Shown: positions 36,221 through 45,509 of the stretch, in pieces | Position numbering within the stretch: the stretch's first letter is position 1 | Layout: every line of letters begins with the position of its first letter | The notes under the pieces: generated by a model | Seen by the model: the letters and a program-made list of their open reading frames with translations, nothing else | Database searches by the model: none | Told to the model about the DNA's origin: nothing | DNA from: Microcoleus sp. FACHB-672 | Lineage (GTDB): Bacteria; Cyanobacteriota; Cyanobacteriia; Cyanobacteriales; Oscillatoriaceae | Reading direction: 5' to 3' | Length of the DNA stretch: 64,000 nucleotides | NCBI RefSeq assembly: GCF_014695725.1 | Contig: NZ_JACJOU010000005.1 | Coordinates: 1 to 64,000, forward strand | Translations under genes and position numbers: made by a program

Positions 36221-37435
36221 TTATCCCTCTATCTTGGTTTCCGGAGCAGATAGAAAGGCTGGTTTAGGGGCGATTTCTTGGAAAATGTTGCCGGGGTTGA
36301 GATTTGAGGACAGCACCCGTGTGCCGGTGTGGGGTGAAACAGCCGTAAAATCGGCAAGACTACTGATTTGCACAGGGGCAGGCAGTGTTGAAACAATGAT
36401 GGGGTTGGGATCTGGCAATGCCCCAACATTCCATCCGTTTGTTTTTGCCTGAATGCGCTGCTTTTGGCTATATTCAGCTAACTTGGGTTCAGCTTTGGCG
36501 TAAGCAACAGTCCCTTGAGGAATTTGTTGGATGAAGCTAATCGCGCCGGCAAAATCGCTTTCCCCCGCCAGATTGTAGGCAGTTTGCAGTAATTGGTGCG
36601 CTTGCGTTTCAAACTGAAGATGCTGTAGTTCGCTATATTCAACAATCTTGGTTTGAGCGAGAGCGAAGGCTGAGGTTTCCTGGGGAATTTGTTTAAGCGC
36701 GTTTACTGCGCCGGCAAAATCTTTGGCAACTGCATGACGATAGGCAGTTTGCAACAATTGGTGACCTTGCGCTTCAACTAGAGCTTGCGCCGGCCCTGAG
36801 ACGTCTGAATCATCAATATGATTTGAAGGAATGGACTGTGCCGGCACAACCGAATTCTGAACGGTTCCCAGATGTTGATGTTCTTCCGTTGTTTTCTGGG
36901 CAAAATTTGCTTCAGTGCCGGCAGGAGAAAACTGTAATAAATACCCACCAACTGTTAGCGCTAGCAAATTAACCGCCAATCCCACCTTAACCGCACTGCG
37001 TACCGATGAAGAGTCACAATGTGGTTCAGTTGCCGGCAAGTCGGGAGAATCTTGAGGAATAATAGCTGGCTCAGAGTGCAGGTTTGGTGGTGCCGATGGG
37101 CTTATAGAGGCAGCCTTCTGCAACGTTACATCAGCGCCGGCACTCACATTCACCGAGGCGCGGAAAAAGCTCAAGCAGCCATATCCATCATCTTTTACCT
37201 GATGATATACCAGCTGATCTCCTACTTTGACTTGGCGCTGCCAAACGAGTTCTTTCGCCGCAGAGTAGTTGGTAAAGCTTTTACCGGCTTGCTGTGTGGA
37301 TGCAGATTCAACTTTGCCCATCACAACCTCACCAGCGATCTGGGAATTTTGGATAGGCTGAATCGCACCCACTTCTAGGATCGCTAATTGGTCGTCTTGC
37401 TGCTTTGTGAGCCGGTGAGTAACTTTATAACGCAT
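36221..37435 (-). CDS. Single-pass membrane protein with 48-residue repeats (paralogue B)
   Basis: A 404-aa protein. A soluble N-terminal part of about 140 residues includes a compact segment (VWQRQVKVGDQLVYHQVKDD) not found in paralogue A. One transmembrane helix lies at about 146-167 (VGLAVNLLALTVGGYLLQF). Two repeats, at about 226-273 and 279-326 (LLQTAYRHAVAKDFAGAVNA; LLQTAYNLAGESDFAGAISF), each end in AEY or VEY plus a polar helix. The C-terminus NLNPGNIFQEIAPKPA matches that of paralogue A. Shared membrane topology, repeats and tail imply common function, perhaps as an envelope or scaffold pair. I do not recognise a named family. Confidence 0.8.
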   Translation of the reverse strand: MRYKVTHRLTKQQDDQLAILEVGAIQPIQNSQIAGEVVMGKVESASTQQAGKSFTNYSAAKELVWQRQVKVGDQLVYHQVKDDGYGCLSFFRASVNVSAGADVTLQKAASISPSAPPNLHSEPAIIPQDSPDLPATEPHCDSSSVRSAVKVGLAVNLLALTVGGYLLQFSPAGTEANFAQKTTEEHQHLGTVQNSVVPAQSIPSNHIDDSDVSGPAQALVEAQGHQLLQTAYRHAVAKDFAGAVNALKQIPQETSAFALAQTKIVEYSELQHLQFETQAHQLLQTAYNLAGESDFAGAISFIQQIPQGTVAYAKAEPKLAEYSQKQRIQAKTNGWNVGALPDPNPIIVSTLPAPVQISSLADFTAVSPHTGTRVLSSNLNPGNIFQEIAPKPAFLSAPETKIEG

Positions 37436-37836
37436 AAATATTGACTGCCCTATGATTGGATGATCTGCCTATCCTCGATCTGGCTTAAATTTCAGCATAA
37501 AACGAATGTTGACAGACTGCTTAAAAGTCGGCGCTACAGCATTGTTTACATGAGACTTCCTGCAAAAATCGGGGTTAGGGCGAGTAAGCTAGGAAAATCA
37601 GCGAGCAATTTCTGCCAAATTCGCCCCAAACCCCGATCCCACACAGATTCTTTTGCCAAAAGTCTATTACAGAGCCGGCTTCTCTGAAAAATTCATCTCT
37701 GGCTCAATTTTTTCAGGAATAAACTGTGGCATCTTCTAGATGTGCCCAGTCGGCAGCATTGTTTGCTCATTGTAAAATTCTACAGAGCCGGTGAGGGCGA
37801 GCCAGAAAACCCGCCCTATTAAAGCTCAACCCTTGG
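37436..37836. other. Gap with terminator of the SLH gene
   Basis: It contains the long stable hairpin at 37568-37637; no ORF or RNA recognised otherwise. Confidence 0.5.
37568..37637 (-). terminator. Stable GC-rich hairpin with T-tract (minus strand)
   Basis: ATCGGGGTT-A-GGGCGA (37568-37583) pairs with TCGCCC-CA-AACCCCGAT (37621-37637), giving 15 bp with a small internal loop. On the minus strand it is followed by TTTTTGC, as expected for an intrinsic terminator of the SLH gene, about 200 nt after its stop. Confidence 0.65.
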
Positions 37837-39891
37837 CTAAGGCTGATTGCTGGAACCTTTACCGCCGGCACCTGCCGCCCCTCCCACGACGTAGGGTGAA
37901 GCGATCCTCGCCACATCGCCGGTGCTCGCCAGCGCTTGGTAGAGAAACGCCGCAACCTCAGCCCGCGTTGCCATTTGCTTGGGATTGAGTACCTTAAGAT
38001 TGGGATAATTAACCACCAAGCCTTGTTCCGTTGCCGCTGCGATTAAAGTTCGGGCATCCCCAGGAATGGCACCGCTATCGCTGTACACCTGCAAAATCGA
38101 GTCAGGAGAGCCTTTGGCCGAGTAGTTCAATCCTTTGGCTAATATCGTCAAAATGTCAAGCCGATCTAGCTTTTTATCCGGGTTAAAGTTTCCTTGTTCA
38201 AAAAAGCCCATTTCATAAGCTTCGCGAATGGCACCGGCTGCCCAGTGACTAGCCGGCACGTCGGCAAACGCAACCGCATTGCGAGTTTTGGGCTTATTAA
38301 ACGCTTTGCGAATCATGGCGGCAAACTCCGCCCGCGTCACCTGCTCATTTGGGCGAAAGGTGCCATCAAGAAAGCCTTTGAGAACTTCCTTTGCGGCTAA
38401 CTCGGCAATAAAATCTTTGGCCCAGTGATCTGCCGGCACATCGGGAAAGCGCACTTGAATCCCTTGACTGACGCCTTCATCACGATACTGTCCCGCCAAC
38501 TGGCTCACGTCATAAGTTAAGGTGCTGCTATCGCTGAGGTTAATAACCTGAACCACTTTCCCCGGTTGAGCGATTAAAGCCGGTGCCAAATCTGAGCCGA
38601 ATAGGTTAACGGTACGATTCGCTAAAGAAAAAGCCCCACTTTCCAAGGAAGGCGTGTAAATGCTGGTGCGAGGCGGTGCGAGTAACCCCTCAGCTTGAAA
38701 CCGGCTGGTGTCAATCGTATCTAAATTGGTGAGGAAGCTAACACTTTCAGCGCCGGCAGGAGCGCTGCTAATTTTAGTGAAATAGTCGTAGACAACAGTG
38801 CCGGGATCAATTGAGCCATCAGCGTTGGTGTCCATCCCGTAGACAGTCCGCAGCGCACGGGATTGAGCGGGATCACTGGGCACGACCAAGTTAACTGCTG
38901 TGTTTTCAAATAGCAGTTCAAACTCGCTGTAACCAATCGCGCGGTTTTCCAAATCGTACAAGCGCACGACAATGCGATCACCCGGATAAATCCCCTGCAT
39001 GAATTTAGCGCGTTGGTTGGGCTTGTAACGAAAATCGCCGATAAAGCGTTCTCGTAAATAGCCGTTGCTTCGCCTTGGTTTCAGGGAAATGCGAGCAATC
39101 ACATCGGAGGAATGACGGATGCCTAGGCTGAATTGCCCTTTTCCCATCGTCGGGGAACCCGTTGTTAAAGGCGGCTGAGCGGTTGTAGCGGGTGTGGCAG
39201 GCGTGCCGGTGTTGCCTTGCTGGACGGGAGTTTGTACCGTGGCAGACGTGCCGGTGTTGCCTTGCTGGACGGGAGTTTGTACCGTGGTAGGCGTGCCGGT
39301 GTTGCCTTGTTGGGCAGTTGTGGCCAGTTTCGTCAAGCCGTAGGATTGGGTTGTCTCTAGCTGTAGCTGTTGCTCCTTCGCGCCGCTTTGGAGGTCATAT
39401 CGCAACTGCACCACTGCTTTGAGAGCCAAATTGCCCATATTTGCGTCGTTACCTAGCACCTTAGCCAGCTGTGTGATGGGAATAACTTCTGGTTCTAAGG
39501 CAACTGAGCCGGCTTCATTGGCAAGCAGTCGTGCGCCGGTGCTGGTATAAACCGGCAGCCATCGATCATTTTGACGGACAAACAGTTGATAAACGGCATT
39601 CGCGTAGGTTGTTGCCGGCTTGTTGAGCACCTGTAGCTGGATTGTAAACCCGGTTGCTTCTTGATTTGTAATCATGGGGGCCATGATCACAGCAGTATCC
39701 CAGCTTTCTTGCCACTGAGAAAGCAGAGCCGGCTTTTCAATCTCGGATGGCTGCTGGGGTGCCGGTTTTGCTGGGGTTTGTCCAGTTTTTGCAGTTGTGG
39801 CACTGAACCCGGGCGGCGCAGAAGTGGCCAGGGTAAGGCCGGCGGCAACGATAATAATCCTGCTCAGTAAAGCAAAAGAACTCTGTTTCAT
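37837..39891 (-). CDS. SLH-domain exported protein
   Basis: A 684-aa envelope protein. The signal peptide is residues 1-30 (cleavage near SATT). A low-complexity Thr/Gln/Pro linker at about 195-240 has a 15-residue repeat (VQTPVQQGNTGTSAT). A central beta-rich domain covers about 245-450, and three C-terminal SLH domains lie at about 478-530 (FPDVPADHWAKDFIAELAA), 540-595 (FADVPASHWAAGAIREAYE) and 600-660. SLH domains bind secondary cell-wall polymer or peptidoglycan; here they would tether the protein in the periplasm or on the outer-membrane side. The next gene upstream on the strand is a CHASE2 adenylate cyclase and then a FecR-domain protein, a combination I recall from other cyanobacteria. 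Confidence 0.88.
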   Translation of the reverse strand: MKQSSFALLSRIIIVAAGLTLATSAPPGFSATTAKTGQTPAKPAPQQPSEIEKPALLSQWQESWDTAVIMAPMITNQEATGFTIQLQVLNKPATTYANAVYQLFVRQNDRWLPVYTSTGARLLANEAGSVALEPEVIPITQLAKVLGNDANMGNLALKAVVQLRYDLQSGAKEQQLQLETTQSYGLTKLATTAQQGNTGTPTTVQTPVQQGNTGTSATVQTPVQQGNTGTPATPATTAQPPLTTGSPTMGKGQFSLGIRHSSDVIARISLKPRRSNGYLRERFIGDFRYKPNQRAKFMQGIYPGDRIVVRLYDLENRAIGYSEFELLFENTAVNLVVPSDPAQSRALRTVYGMDTNADGSIDPGTVVYDYFTKISSAPAGAESVSFLTNLDTIDTSRFQAEGLLAPPRTSIYTPSLESGAFSLANRTVNLFGSDLAPALIAQPGKVVQVINLSDSSTLTYDVSQLAGQYRDEGVSQGIQVRFPDVPADHWAKDFIAELAAKEVLKGFLDGTFRPNEQVTRAEFAAMIRKAFNKPKTRNAVAFADVPASHWAAGAIREAYEMGFFEQGNFNPDKKLDRLDILTILAKGLNYSAKGSPDSILQVYSDSGAIPGDARTLIAAATEQGLVVNYPNLKVLNPKQMATRAEVAAFLYQALASTGDVARIASPYVVGGAAGAGGKGSSNQP
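39202..39311 (-). repeat. 45-bp tandem repeat inside the SLH gene
   Basis: Units begin at 39202, 39247 and 39292 (CGTGCCGGTGTTGCC start); the first two are almost identical over 45 bp and the third is partial. In-frame 15-residue units, prone to copy-number change. Confidence 0.85.
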
Positions 39892-40082
39892 GACAAATAT
39901 TTAACTCCCACACCTACGGGATTTGCTTTCAAGCGTTGCATTTATTTTAGGGGCTGAGGGATGAGGGACTAGGTATATTGACAGATGACGTTAGTTCGTC
40001 TCATTCGTCTTTAAAGCCTGGAAATTTCAGCCGGCTGCCGATTAGGCTGCAACTAAGCTTTTGTAGTCATTACACCCAGCCT

Positions 40083-41891
40083 TTAGTCGGTTTTCACCGG
40101 CAGTTTACCTAAGATCGAATAAACCATCGTTTCTGTTTCCTTGCCCCGCAGTTGAATCGCACCAAATTCTTGGCCGGCATAAAGATCGCTCACATAACCA
40201 AACGTCCGATCAGTCAGCAAAATTTGATAAGGATTGTCGGAAGTCAAATTCTTTGTCATCGCCTCTAACCGCGCCGCTACGTTCACTGTATCACCGAGAA
40301 CTGAATAACTCAGCCGCTGTGCTCCCCCGATGGTGCCGGCGATCACAGGGCCGGTGTGGATGCCAATTCCAAACCGAATCAAAGGCCGATTTTCTTCTTG
40401 AAAACGCTCGTTAAGCACCTGCAAACGCTCGTGCATGGCAAGGCTGGCTGTAATAGCTGCGGTGGCATCCCGTTTTACGTGTTCTTCTTGAGCTTGCGGA
40501 AAGGGAATGCCAAATACGGCCATAATCGCATCCCCAATATATTTGTCAATGATGCCGCCATGTTCCATGATGCAACTAGCCATCGCATCTAGGTATAAAT
40601 TCAGCCAGGTGAGCAATTCGCGGGGTGCCAAGGTTTCAGAGATTGTGGTAAACCCCCGAATATCCATAAATAAAACCGTTGCGGTGAGTTCTTGGGCTTC
40701 TAGTTCCCCGTTTTCAAAAATTTCTTCTTTGCGTTCCCAAATCACTTCTGCCATTTCTGGGGCGACGTGTTGGGCAAACAAGTTCATTAGCTGTTGCTTT
40801 TCATACTGTTCGCGTAACTGAACGCCAAGACCGGCTAATAAAATGGTGCTAATAGGGGCGGCAATCGGCAGCCATTGGTTGCCCCCGATGAAGGCGGTGA
40901 GGGCGATGGCAAACCAAGTCGGTGGTAAAATTAGGCCGATGACAATTCGGTCTTTAAGTTGTCGGTTAAACAACAGCCAACTGGTGCCGGCACCAATCAC
41001 CAGCAACAGCAAAATGTCCGCCCACTCTGGTGTTCGTTGCAATAGCCGATTATTTAATAAGTTATCGATTAAAGCGGCGTGGAGGTAAACTCCAGCGGTC
41101 GGTGGATCTTGGTTGAGTGGCGATCTGAGCGGGTCCATGCCGATTGCCGTTGGGCCAATTAACACTAATTTATTGGCAAGAACGCTGGCATCAACTCGAC
41201 CTTCTACGATGTCTGCGAAGGAATAAGTGGGTAATGCTTGAGTTGTTCCGGGCCAGTTAATCCAGACTTTTGGCATTTTCTCACCGGCATCTGGCTTGGG
41301 CAATGCTAATTGAACACCGGCACGGGTTTTATAAACATCTAGCATAGCGGGCGCGAGGGCCGGCAGCGATTCGACAAACACGGTTGCTTGCCGGCTGATC
41401 CCGTCTTTATCAGGATCGTGCAAGATATGACCGACATTCGCTGCGGCTTTGTCAAGAACCGGCACAGGTGGCAGTAGCTTGCCTTCCGCGTCCCAAGCTA
41501 CAGATAAGACAACGTTGCCTTTAGACGCTATCGCCTTTGCCATTGCAGCGTCTAAAGGACTGGGCGCAACAAATAAAATATCGAATCCAATTGCTGCCGG
41601 TGGTGACTTTTTTAAAGCTTGCAAAAGTTGTGTGTAGCGATCACGCCGCCAGGGAAATTGGCCATACTCTTGCAAACTCGCTTGATCAATGGCGATCACT
41701 GCGATTCGCTCATCCCAGCCAATTGGCGGACGGATTTTAAATAAAGCGTTGTAACCCAACTGCTCTAATTGCTCCCAGTAACCCAGTTGTGACATCCCCA
41801 TAGCCACAGCCGCCGCCACCACCCCAGGAAATCTGGGATGATTGCCGGCCAGGTAATTCTGAAACCGCTGAATCCAGCTTTTGACCACCAT
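40083..41891 (-). CDS. CHASE2-domain class III adenylate cyclase
   Basis: A 602-aa membrane-bound cyclase. One N-terminal membrane segment (about 18-35) is followed by an extracytoplasmic CHASE2 sensor (about 40-290; VIAIDQASLQEYGQFPWRRD, SKGNVVLSVAW, NKLVLIGPTAIGMDP), then three transmembrane helices (about 295-375) and a cytoplasmic guanylate/adenylate cyclase domain (about 400-590). The two metal-binding aspartates lie in LFMDIRGFTT (about 406) and KYIGDAIMAVFG; the transition-state Asn/Arg lie in LGDTVNVAARLEAM. Signals from the periplasm would therefore raise cAMP. The ligand is unknown. It is placed between the SLH and FecR-domain genes on the same strand. Confidence 0.93.
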   Translation of the reverse strand: MVVKSWIQRFQNYLAGNHPRFPGVVAAAVAMGMSQLGYWEQLEQLGYNALFKIRPPIGWDERIAVIAIDQASLQEYGQFPWRRDRYTQLLQALKKSPPAAIGFDILFVAPSPLDAAMAKAIASKGNVVLSVAWDAEGKLLPPVPVLDKAAANVGHILHDPDKDGISRQATVFVESLPALAPAMLDVYKTRAGVQLALPKPDAGEKMPKVWINWPGTTQALPTYSFADIVEGRVDASVLANKLVLIGPTAIGMDPLRSPLNQDPPTAGVYLHAALIDNLLNNRLLQRTPEWADILLLLVIGAGTSWLLFNRQLKDRIVIGLILPPTWFAIALTAFIGGNQWLPIAAPISTILLAGLGVQLREQYEKQQLMNLFAQHVAPEMAEVIWERKEEIFENGELEAQELTATVLFMDIRGFTTISETLAPRELLTWLNLYLDAMASCIMEHGGIIDKYIGDAIMAVFGIPFPQAQEEHVKRDATAAITASLAMHERLQVLNERFQEENRPLIRFGIGIHTGPVIAGTIGGAQRLSYSVLGDTVNVAARLEAMTKNLTSDNPYQILLTDRTFGYVSDLYAGQEFGAIQLRGKETETMVYSILGKLPVKTD

Positions 41892-42284
41892 GCTAATACC
41901 CTGTAAAAGTGATGAGTTCTTTCAGTGCAATGGTGAGTTTGCCAGCGTTAATCTTGCTATTTGTCCTACTTTTCAAGCCAAAATTATTATTTTTTTACTT
42001 AAAATTTAGAACACAATAAAACGCTGGGCGGTCAAATTTAAAACATTGCAGCTCGCTTTCATTCCCAGCTTGACTGATGCTTTAAATCTGACCGCCGCTT
42101 ACAAAACTCAAAATTGTCTCACAGCAGCACCCTAATTCAAAAAACTCAAAACTTTTTATTCAGCCATCGCATTGCCGTCAAAACTCAAACTTTCTCATTC
42201 GGCAGGTTTTATTTGACAAAATAGAAACTTCTTTATCTTCTATTTCCGGCCCTTTAATTTTTATTAACCATTAAAAACCTTATA
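41892..42284. other. Intergenic with a 16-bp inverted repeat
   Basis: GGCGGTCAAATTTAAA (42027-42042) and TTTAAATCTGACCGCC (42081-42096) are complementary at 15 of 16 positions, with a 38-nt loop. This long hairpin lies between the FecR-domain gene stop and the cyclase start. Function unknown; it lacks a T-tract. Confidence 0.5.
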
Positions 42285-43268
42285 CTAATTAACCGCTATT
42301 TCGGAAAATGTTTCTCGCACTTCAGGCCCTCGAATAACAAACTTCAGCCGGCGGCTTAAAGGTCGTTCCACTAAGGTTGAAAACCGGCCATCCGGTTTGG
42401 TTTCTATGGCTCTACCGTTAATAAATACTAAGTCTAACGGATCAACTTGACCCACAACACGCACCGCATTCCCACTAACTCTTCTCACATGAAGCGAGAT
42501 AAATTTCGCGCGTGGGGGAGTTTTTTGCGGGGTTGTGGGCGCGTCTCCAGGGCTGATCACAACATACTGACCCGGATTCACTAATACCACTTGCCCCTTC
42601 GCTAAGGCGGCGACGCTTCCTTGAATGGTGGAAATGCCGGTTTTTCCGTCAGGGCCAACATTAACGCCAAAGGAGGTTCCCTGCACACCGGCAATACCAA
42701 CAGGCGTTTCAATACTTAATGGATAAGTTCGACCTGATCTGCTTTGAGCAACTAGGGATTTTTCGCTTCCTTCTAAAGGTTGATTCCCGCTGTAGAGGTC
42801 ATTTGAAGTTTTCCCAACCGATAGCCTCACCTTCCCTATGCTCACAAAAAAGGATGTGTTGCCATTGGAGAGGGTTTTGAGCGTCAGGGTTGTTTTCTCT
42901 GACACTTCGACCGATCCAATATGGTCATTGATAAATAAACGAACGCTGGAATTATCGCCTGTGATCAGTTCCCCTCCACCGGCTTGCAAGCGCTGTCCTA
43001 GTGTCACGGGTTGCCTGGATGGCCCATAAACCACATTCCCTTTCACTTCCTGTACCTCTACCATGACTGGCTTTGGCGACTGCGGATCTTGGGCGATGTC
43101 TGAGAGGGCATTCGCAACAATCGATTTTTGATGAGCCTTTCTCACCGGCTTATTTTGTATCTCAGCTTTAAGGGGTGCCGGTTTAGTCACCAAAACCGCC
43201 AGAAACAAGGCCGCGATGGCGCTGCCAAATGACAATAAATAACGAATGAAAGAATTTTTATTTAACAT
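42285..43268 (-). CDS. FecR-domain exported protein
   Basis: A 327-aa protein with a signal peptide (residues 1-35, core LLSFGSAIAALFLAVLV, cleavage after KAE or nearby). Residues about 85-235 form a FecR domain (GDNSSVRLFINDHIGSVEV, IETPVGIAGVQGTSFGV), an all-beta periplasmic module. The C-terminal 80 residues include a beta-rich segment (RVVGQVDPLDLVFINGRAIE). Classical FecR relays iron signals to a sigma factor, but in cyanobacteria such proteins stand alone or beside CHASE2 cyclases, so a periplasmic sensing or structural role is likelier. No sigma factor or TonB receptor is nearby. Confidence 0.85.
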   Translation of the reverse strand: MLNKNSFIRYLLSFGSAIAALFLAVLVTKPAPLKAEIQNKPVRKAHQKSIVANALSDIAQDPQSPKPVMVEVQEVKGNVVYGPSRQPVTLGQRLQAGGGELITGDNSSVRLFINDHIGSVEVSEKTTLTLKTLSNGNTSFFVSIGKVRLSVGKTSNDLYSGNQPLEGSEKSLVAQSRSGRTYPLSIETPVGIAGVQGTSFGVNVGPDGKTGISTIQGSVAALAKGQVVLVNPGQYVVISPGDAPTTPQKTPPRAKFISLHVRRVSGNAVRVVGQVDPLDLVFINGRAIETKPDGRFSTLVERPLSRRLKFVIRGPEVRETFSEIAVN

Positions 43269-43855
43269 AGATACTCACTCCAAGACAATTACCTGATTAG
43301 GTTTCCTGTTCCAGTTAATTAGAGTTTGGACTGAGTAAGGAGTCAACCTTGCAAGATTTTGGGGGTTTAACCGATTTAGAGCGTTTAACGGGTAGATGTG
43401 CGATTTTGCCATCACTGATATTTAAATCCAAAATTTGCAACCTGCTATATTTTTACAACCGCTGTCAAACCGGCTTTTTAATTTTACGGTTAATTTAATC
43501 GGCCTGAAGGTTTAAGATTTCATGAAAATTCACTAGAGGTTGGAGATTAATGAAATTTCTAAAATTTTTATTATAGAGAAATGAGAGAAATGACAGATTT
43601 CTTTTATTATTTACCTTTAAATGATTTCCTTTTTTACCTAAAATTTGTGTGTGTTCCGTGCCGGCCTTTCCATTAAAAAATCATCACTTTCTCCAAGTAA
43701 ATAGCTAAAACCATAGCCGATTAATCGGGGTTAGAACAATTTTCTTTTCACAGAATTTGTCTATACCCTCTAATCTTGGGCAAACAGCCGGCGCATTTAA
43801 AGGCAGAATGAATCTGTGGGATTAACCAAAGCCGGCTAATCCCCTAACTAAGCGA
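43269..43855. other. Intergenic, AT-rich
   Basis: 587 bp, AT-rich with T- and A-runs; it must hold the FecR-gene promoter. I see no ORF, RNA or convincing repeat. Confidence 0.45.
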
Positions 43856-44638
43856 TTAAGAAATACGCTGAGGCGCTTTCACAGCCGTTCGTTTTTTGCC
43901 GGCAGGAATAGACAGGGGTTGAGCACCTATATTCAACGGTTTGGGATAGTCCAACGCCTGCAATCCTTCAAGAACCGCCTCTCGAACCACCGGCTCTTGT
44001 TCGCGATTCAGCATCAGACGGAAATAGTCAAGCGTAGTTTGCCGGTGAGTTTGATAGAAGGGATCGCGGCTTACCAAATGAGTCAGTTGCCGTACTGCAA
44101 TGAGCCGACTGAGCGGATCTGCATCAATCAAATTTGTAACGAGCTGATTAACCTTAGATTCATCTCCGCTCGTTTGCCGTCCTACAGTCTGCCAAACCAA
44201 CAGCACTAACACAGCCATCGTCCCCAAGCCTTGCACAATTGCGCCGGCGGCTATCCAAGAACTCTCAGAATCCATGCAGATAGAAATAGCCAGGTAGCTG
44301 CTAAGCGTTGCTAACCCACCACTACCCACTGCTAGGGTTAACTGTCCGGTTGCGCTGGTAAAAAATTTGCGTAAGTCTGAGCGGGGAATTTTTTTCCAGT
44401 CGAACTGCTGCATCAGGTACACTCCCAGCATCACCAACACACCTGTGCCGGTGGCTAGCAAAAGCTTCCAGTTCCAGATCAGCAGGGCAGCGATCACCGC
44501 CAAAACTGCAAGCGTCCCTCCCGACTTGGTCAATTGCCGCAGGGAAAGCTGCTTAAAACCTTTAAGTTTGTACTTTGGACGCGACAAACCTTGAATCAGG
44601 TTGATGATTTGCTGCTTTTGAGTTGAAGCTTGTGCCAC
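43856..44638 (-). CDS. Membrane protein with C-terminal armadillo/HEAT-like segment
   Basis: A 260-aa protein. The basic N-terminus (about 1-40) is followed by transmembrane helices at about 43-80 (VLAVIAALLIWNWKLLLAT, GVLVMLGVYLMQQF) and 105-150. The C-terminal cytoplasmic part (about 165-240) is helical (LSRLIAVRQLTHLVSRDPF, EPVVREAVLEGLQAL) with an armadillo/HEAT-like look. Similar cyanobacterial proteins are annotated armadillo-type fold-containing protein with no known function. It is monocistronic, with non-coding flanks on both sides. Confidence 0.75.
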   Translation of the reverse strand: MAQASTQKQQIINLIQGLSRPKYKLKGFKQLSLRQLTKSGGTLAVLAVIAALLIWNWKLLLATGTGVLVMLGVYLMQQFDWKKIPRSDLRKFFTSATGQLTLAVGSGGLATLSSYLAISICMDSESSWIAAGAIVQGLGTMAVLVLLVWQTVGRQTSGDESKVNQLVTNLIDADPLSRLIAVRQLTHLVSRDPFYQTHRQTTLDYFRLMLNREQEPVVREAVLEGLQALDYPKPLNIGAQPLSIPAGKKRTAVKAPQRIS

Positions 44639-44918
44639 GTTAGTTTACCTGTTGACTGCCATGACATCGTATCTAGCTATATTACGATACCTGCTGAACA
44701 ACGCAAATGGTAAATTTTTTGCGGCTTTATTTGATATTGAGAAGTTTGGAGATGTCACCGGCACAGAGGGTTTGCCGGCTCACAGCGCCTTGTGGTGAAG
44801 ATTTGAGGATTCCTCTCCCCCTCACCCTGCCTCTGGCAACTTGGCGTTGCAGCTTAATCATGCCGGCTGCACCCGCAGATTTTGTGACAATGCCGGTTTG
44901 CTTAACGCATCGGCTCGG

Positions 44919-45509
44919 TTATCCGTTTTGAAGATGATAGCTAAAGCCATCTACCGTCAAGTGGCCATCAAAAGTAAAGAACGTCACTCGGTGAATATTA
45001 GGCACCCTCACACATAATGGGGTGTTGGGAGCAATTAAGCCCTCAGAGCCGGCTAAATTCGCTCCGGAAATTTCTGCATGAGCGATAGCCACTCCCTCCT
45101 GATCGTAAGCCGCTAAAACAGCCCGCCTGGAACTGGTGACAAAGGCGCTGACATAGGAAACAGGAGTTGAGAAGGTGGCTTCCAAAGAGCCACTTTTAGG
45201 TGCTCCAATTAAGACCGTGTTGCCATAGTAAGGCGGAAACGCTGGGTTTGAGGGATGAATGGCCATTGTATTGGTAAAGGTCACGCCCCACCGTTCAAAT
45301 TGAGAATCTACTGCTTCAAAACATTTCAAATCTTCCAGATCCAAGCGAATGCAGGCCGGCTCATCAATTTTTACGCCGTTGCCTAACGCCGCCTTAGCTA
45401 GACCATGAGACACCACAATTGTAGGGAGATCGATCCAATCAATTGCTTCTTTTTTAGGAGTTTCAAGCTCTTTGATACTGTTCGATTGAAGCCGATATTT
45501 CTCTACCAT
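44919..45509 (-). CDS. Beta-rich protein of unknown function
   Basis: A 196-aa protein. The start at 45509 is fixed by a full AAGGAGG Shine-Dalgarno 5 bp before the ATG; the ATG at 45572 would put that site inside the gene. There is no signal peptide. The N-terminal 45 residues are polar. Residues about 60-190 alternate short beta strands (FERWGVTFTNTMAIHPSNP, FSTPVSYVSAFVTSSRRAVL, FFTFDGHLTVDGFSYHL), resembling a jelly-roll or carbohydrate-binding beta-sandwich. I do not recognise the family. Confidence 0.7.
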   Translation of the reverse strand: MVEKYRLQSNSIKELETPKKEAIDWIDLPTIVVSHGLAKAALGNGVKIDEPACIRLDLEDLKCFEAVDSQFERWGVTFTNTMAIHPSNPAFPPYYGNTVLIGAPKSGSLEATFSTPVSYVSAFVTSSRRAVLAAYDQEGVAIAHAEISGANLAGSEGLIAPNTPLCVRVPNIHRVTFFTFDGHLTVDGFSYHLQNG

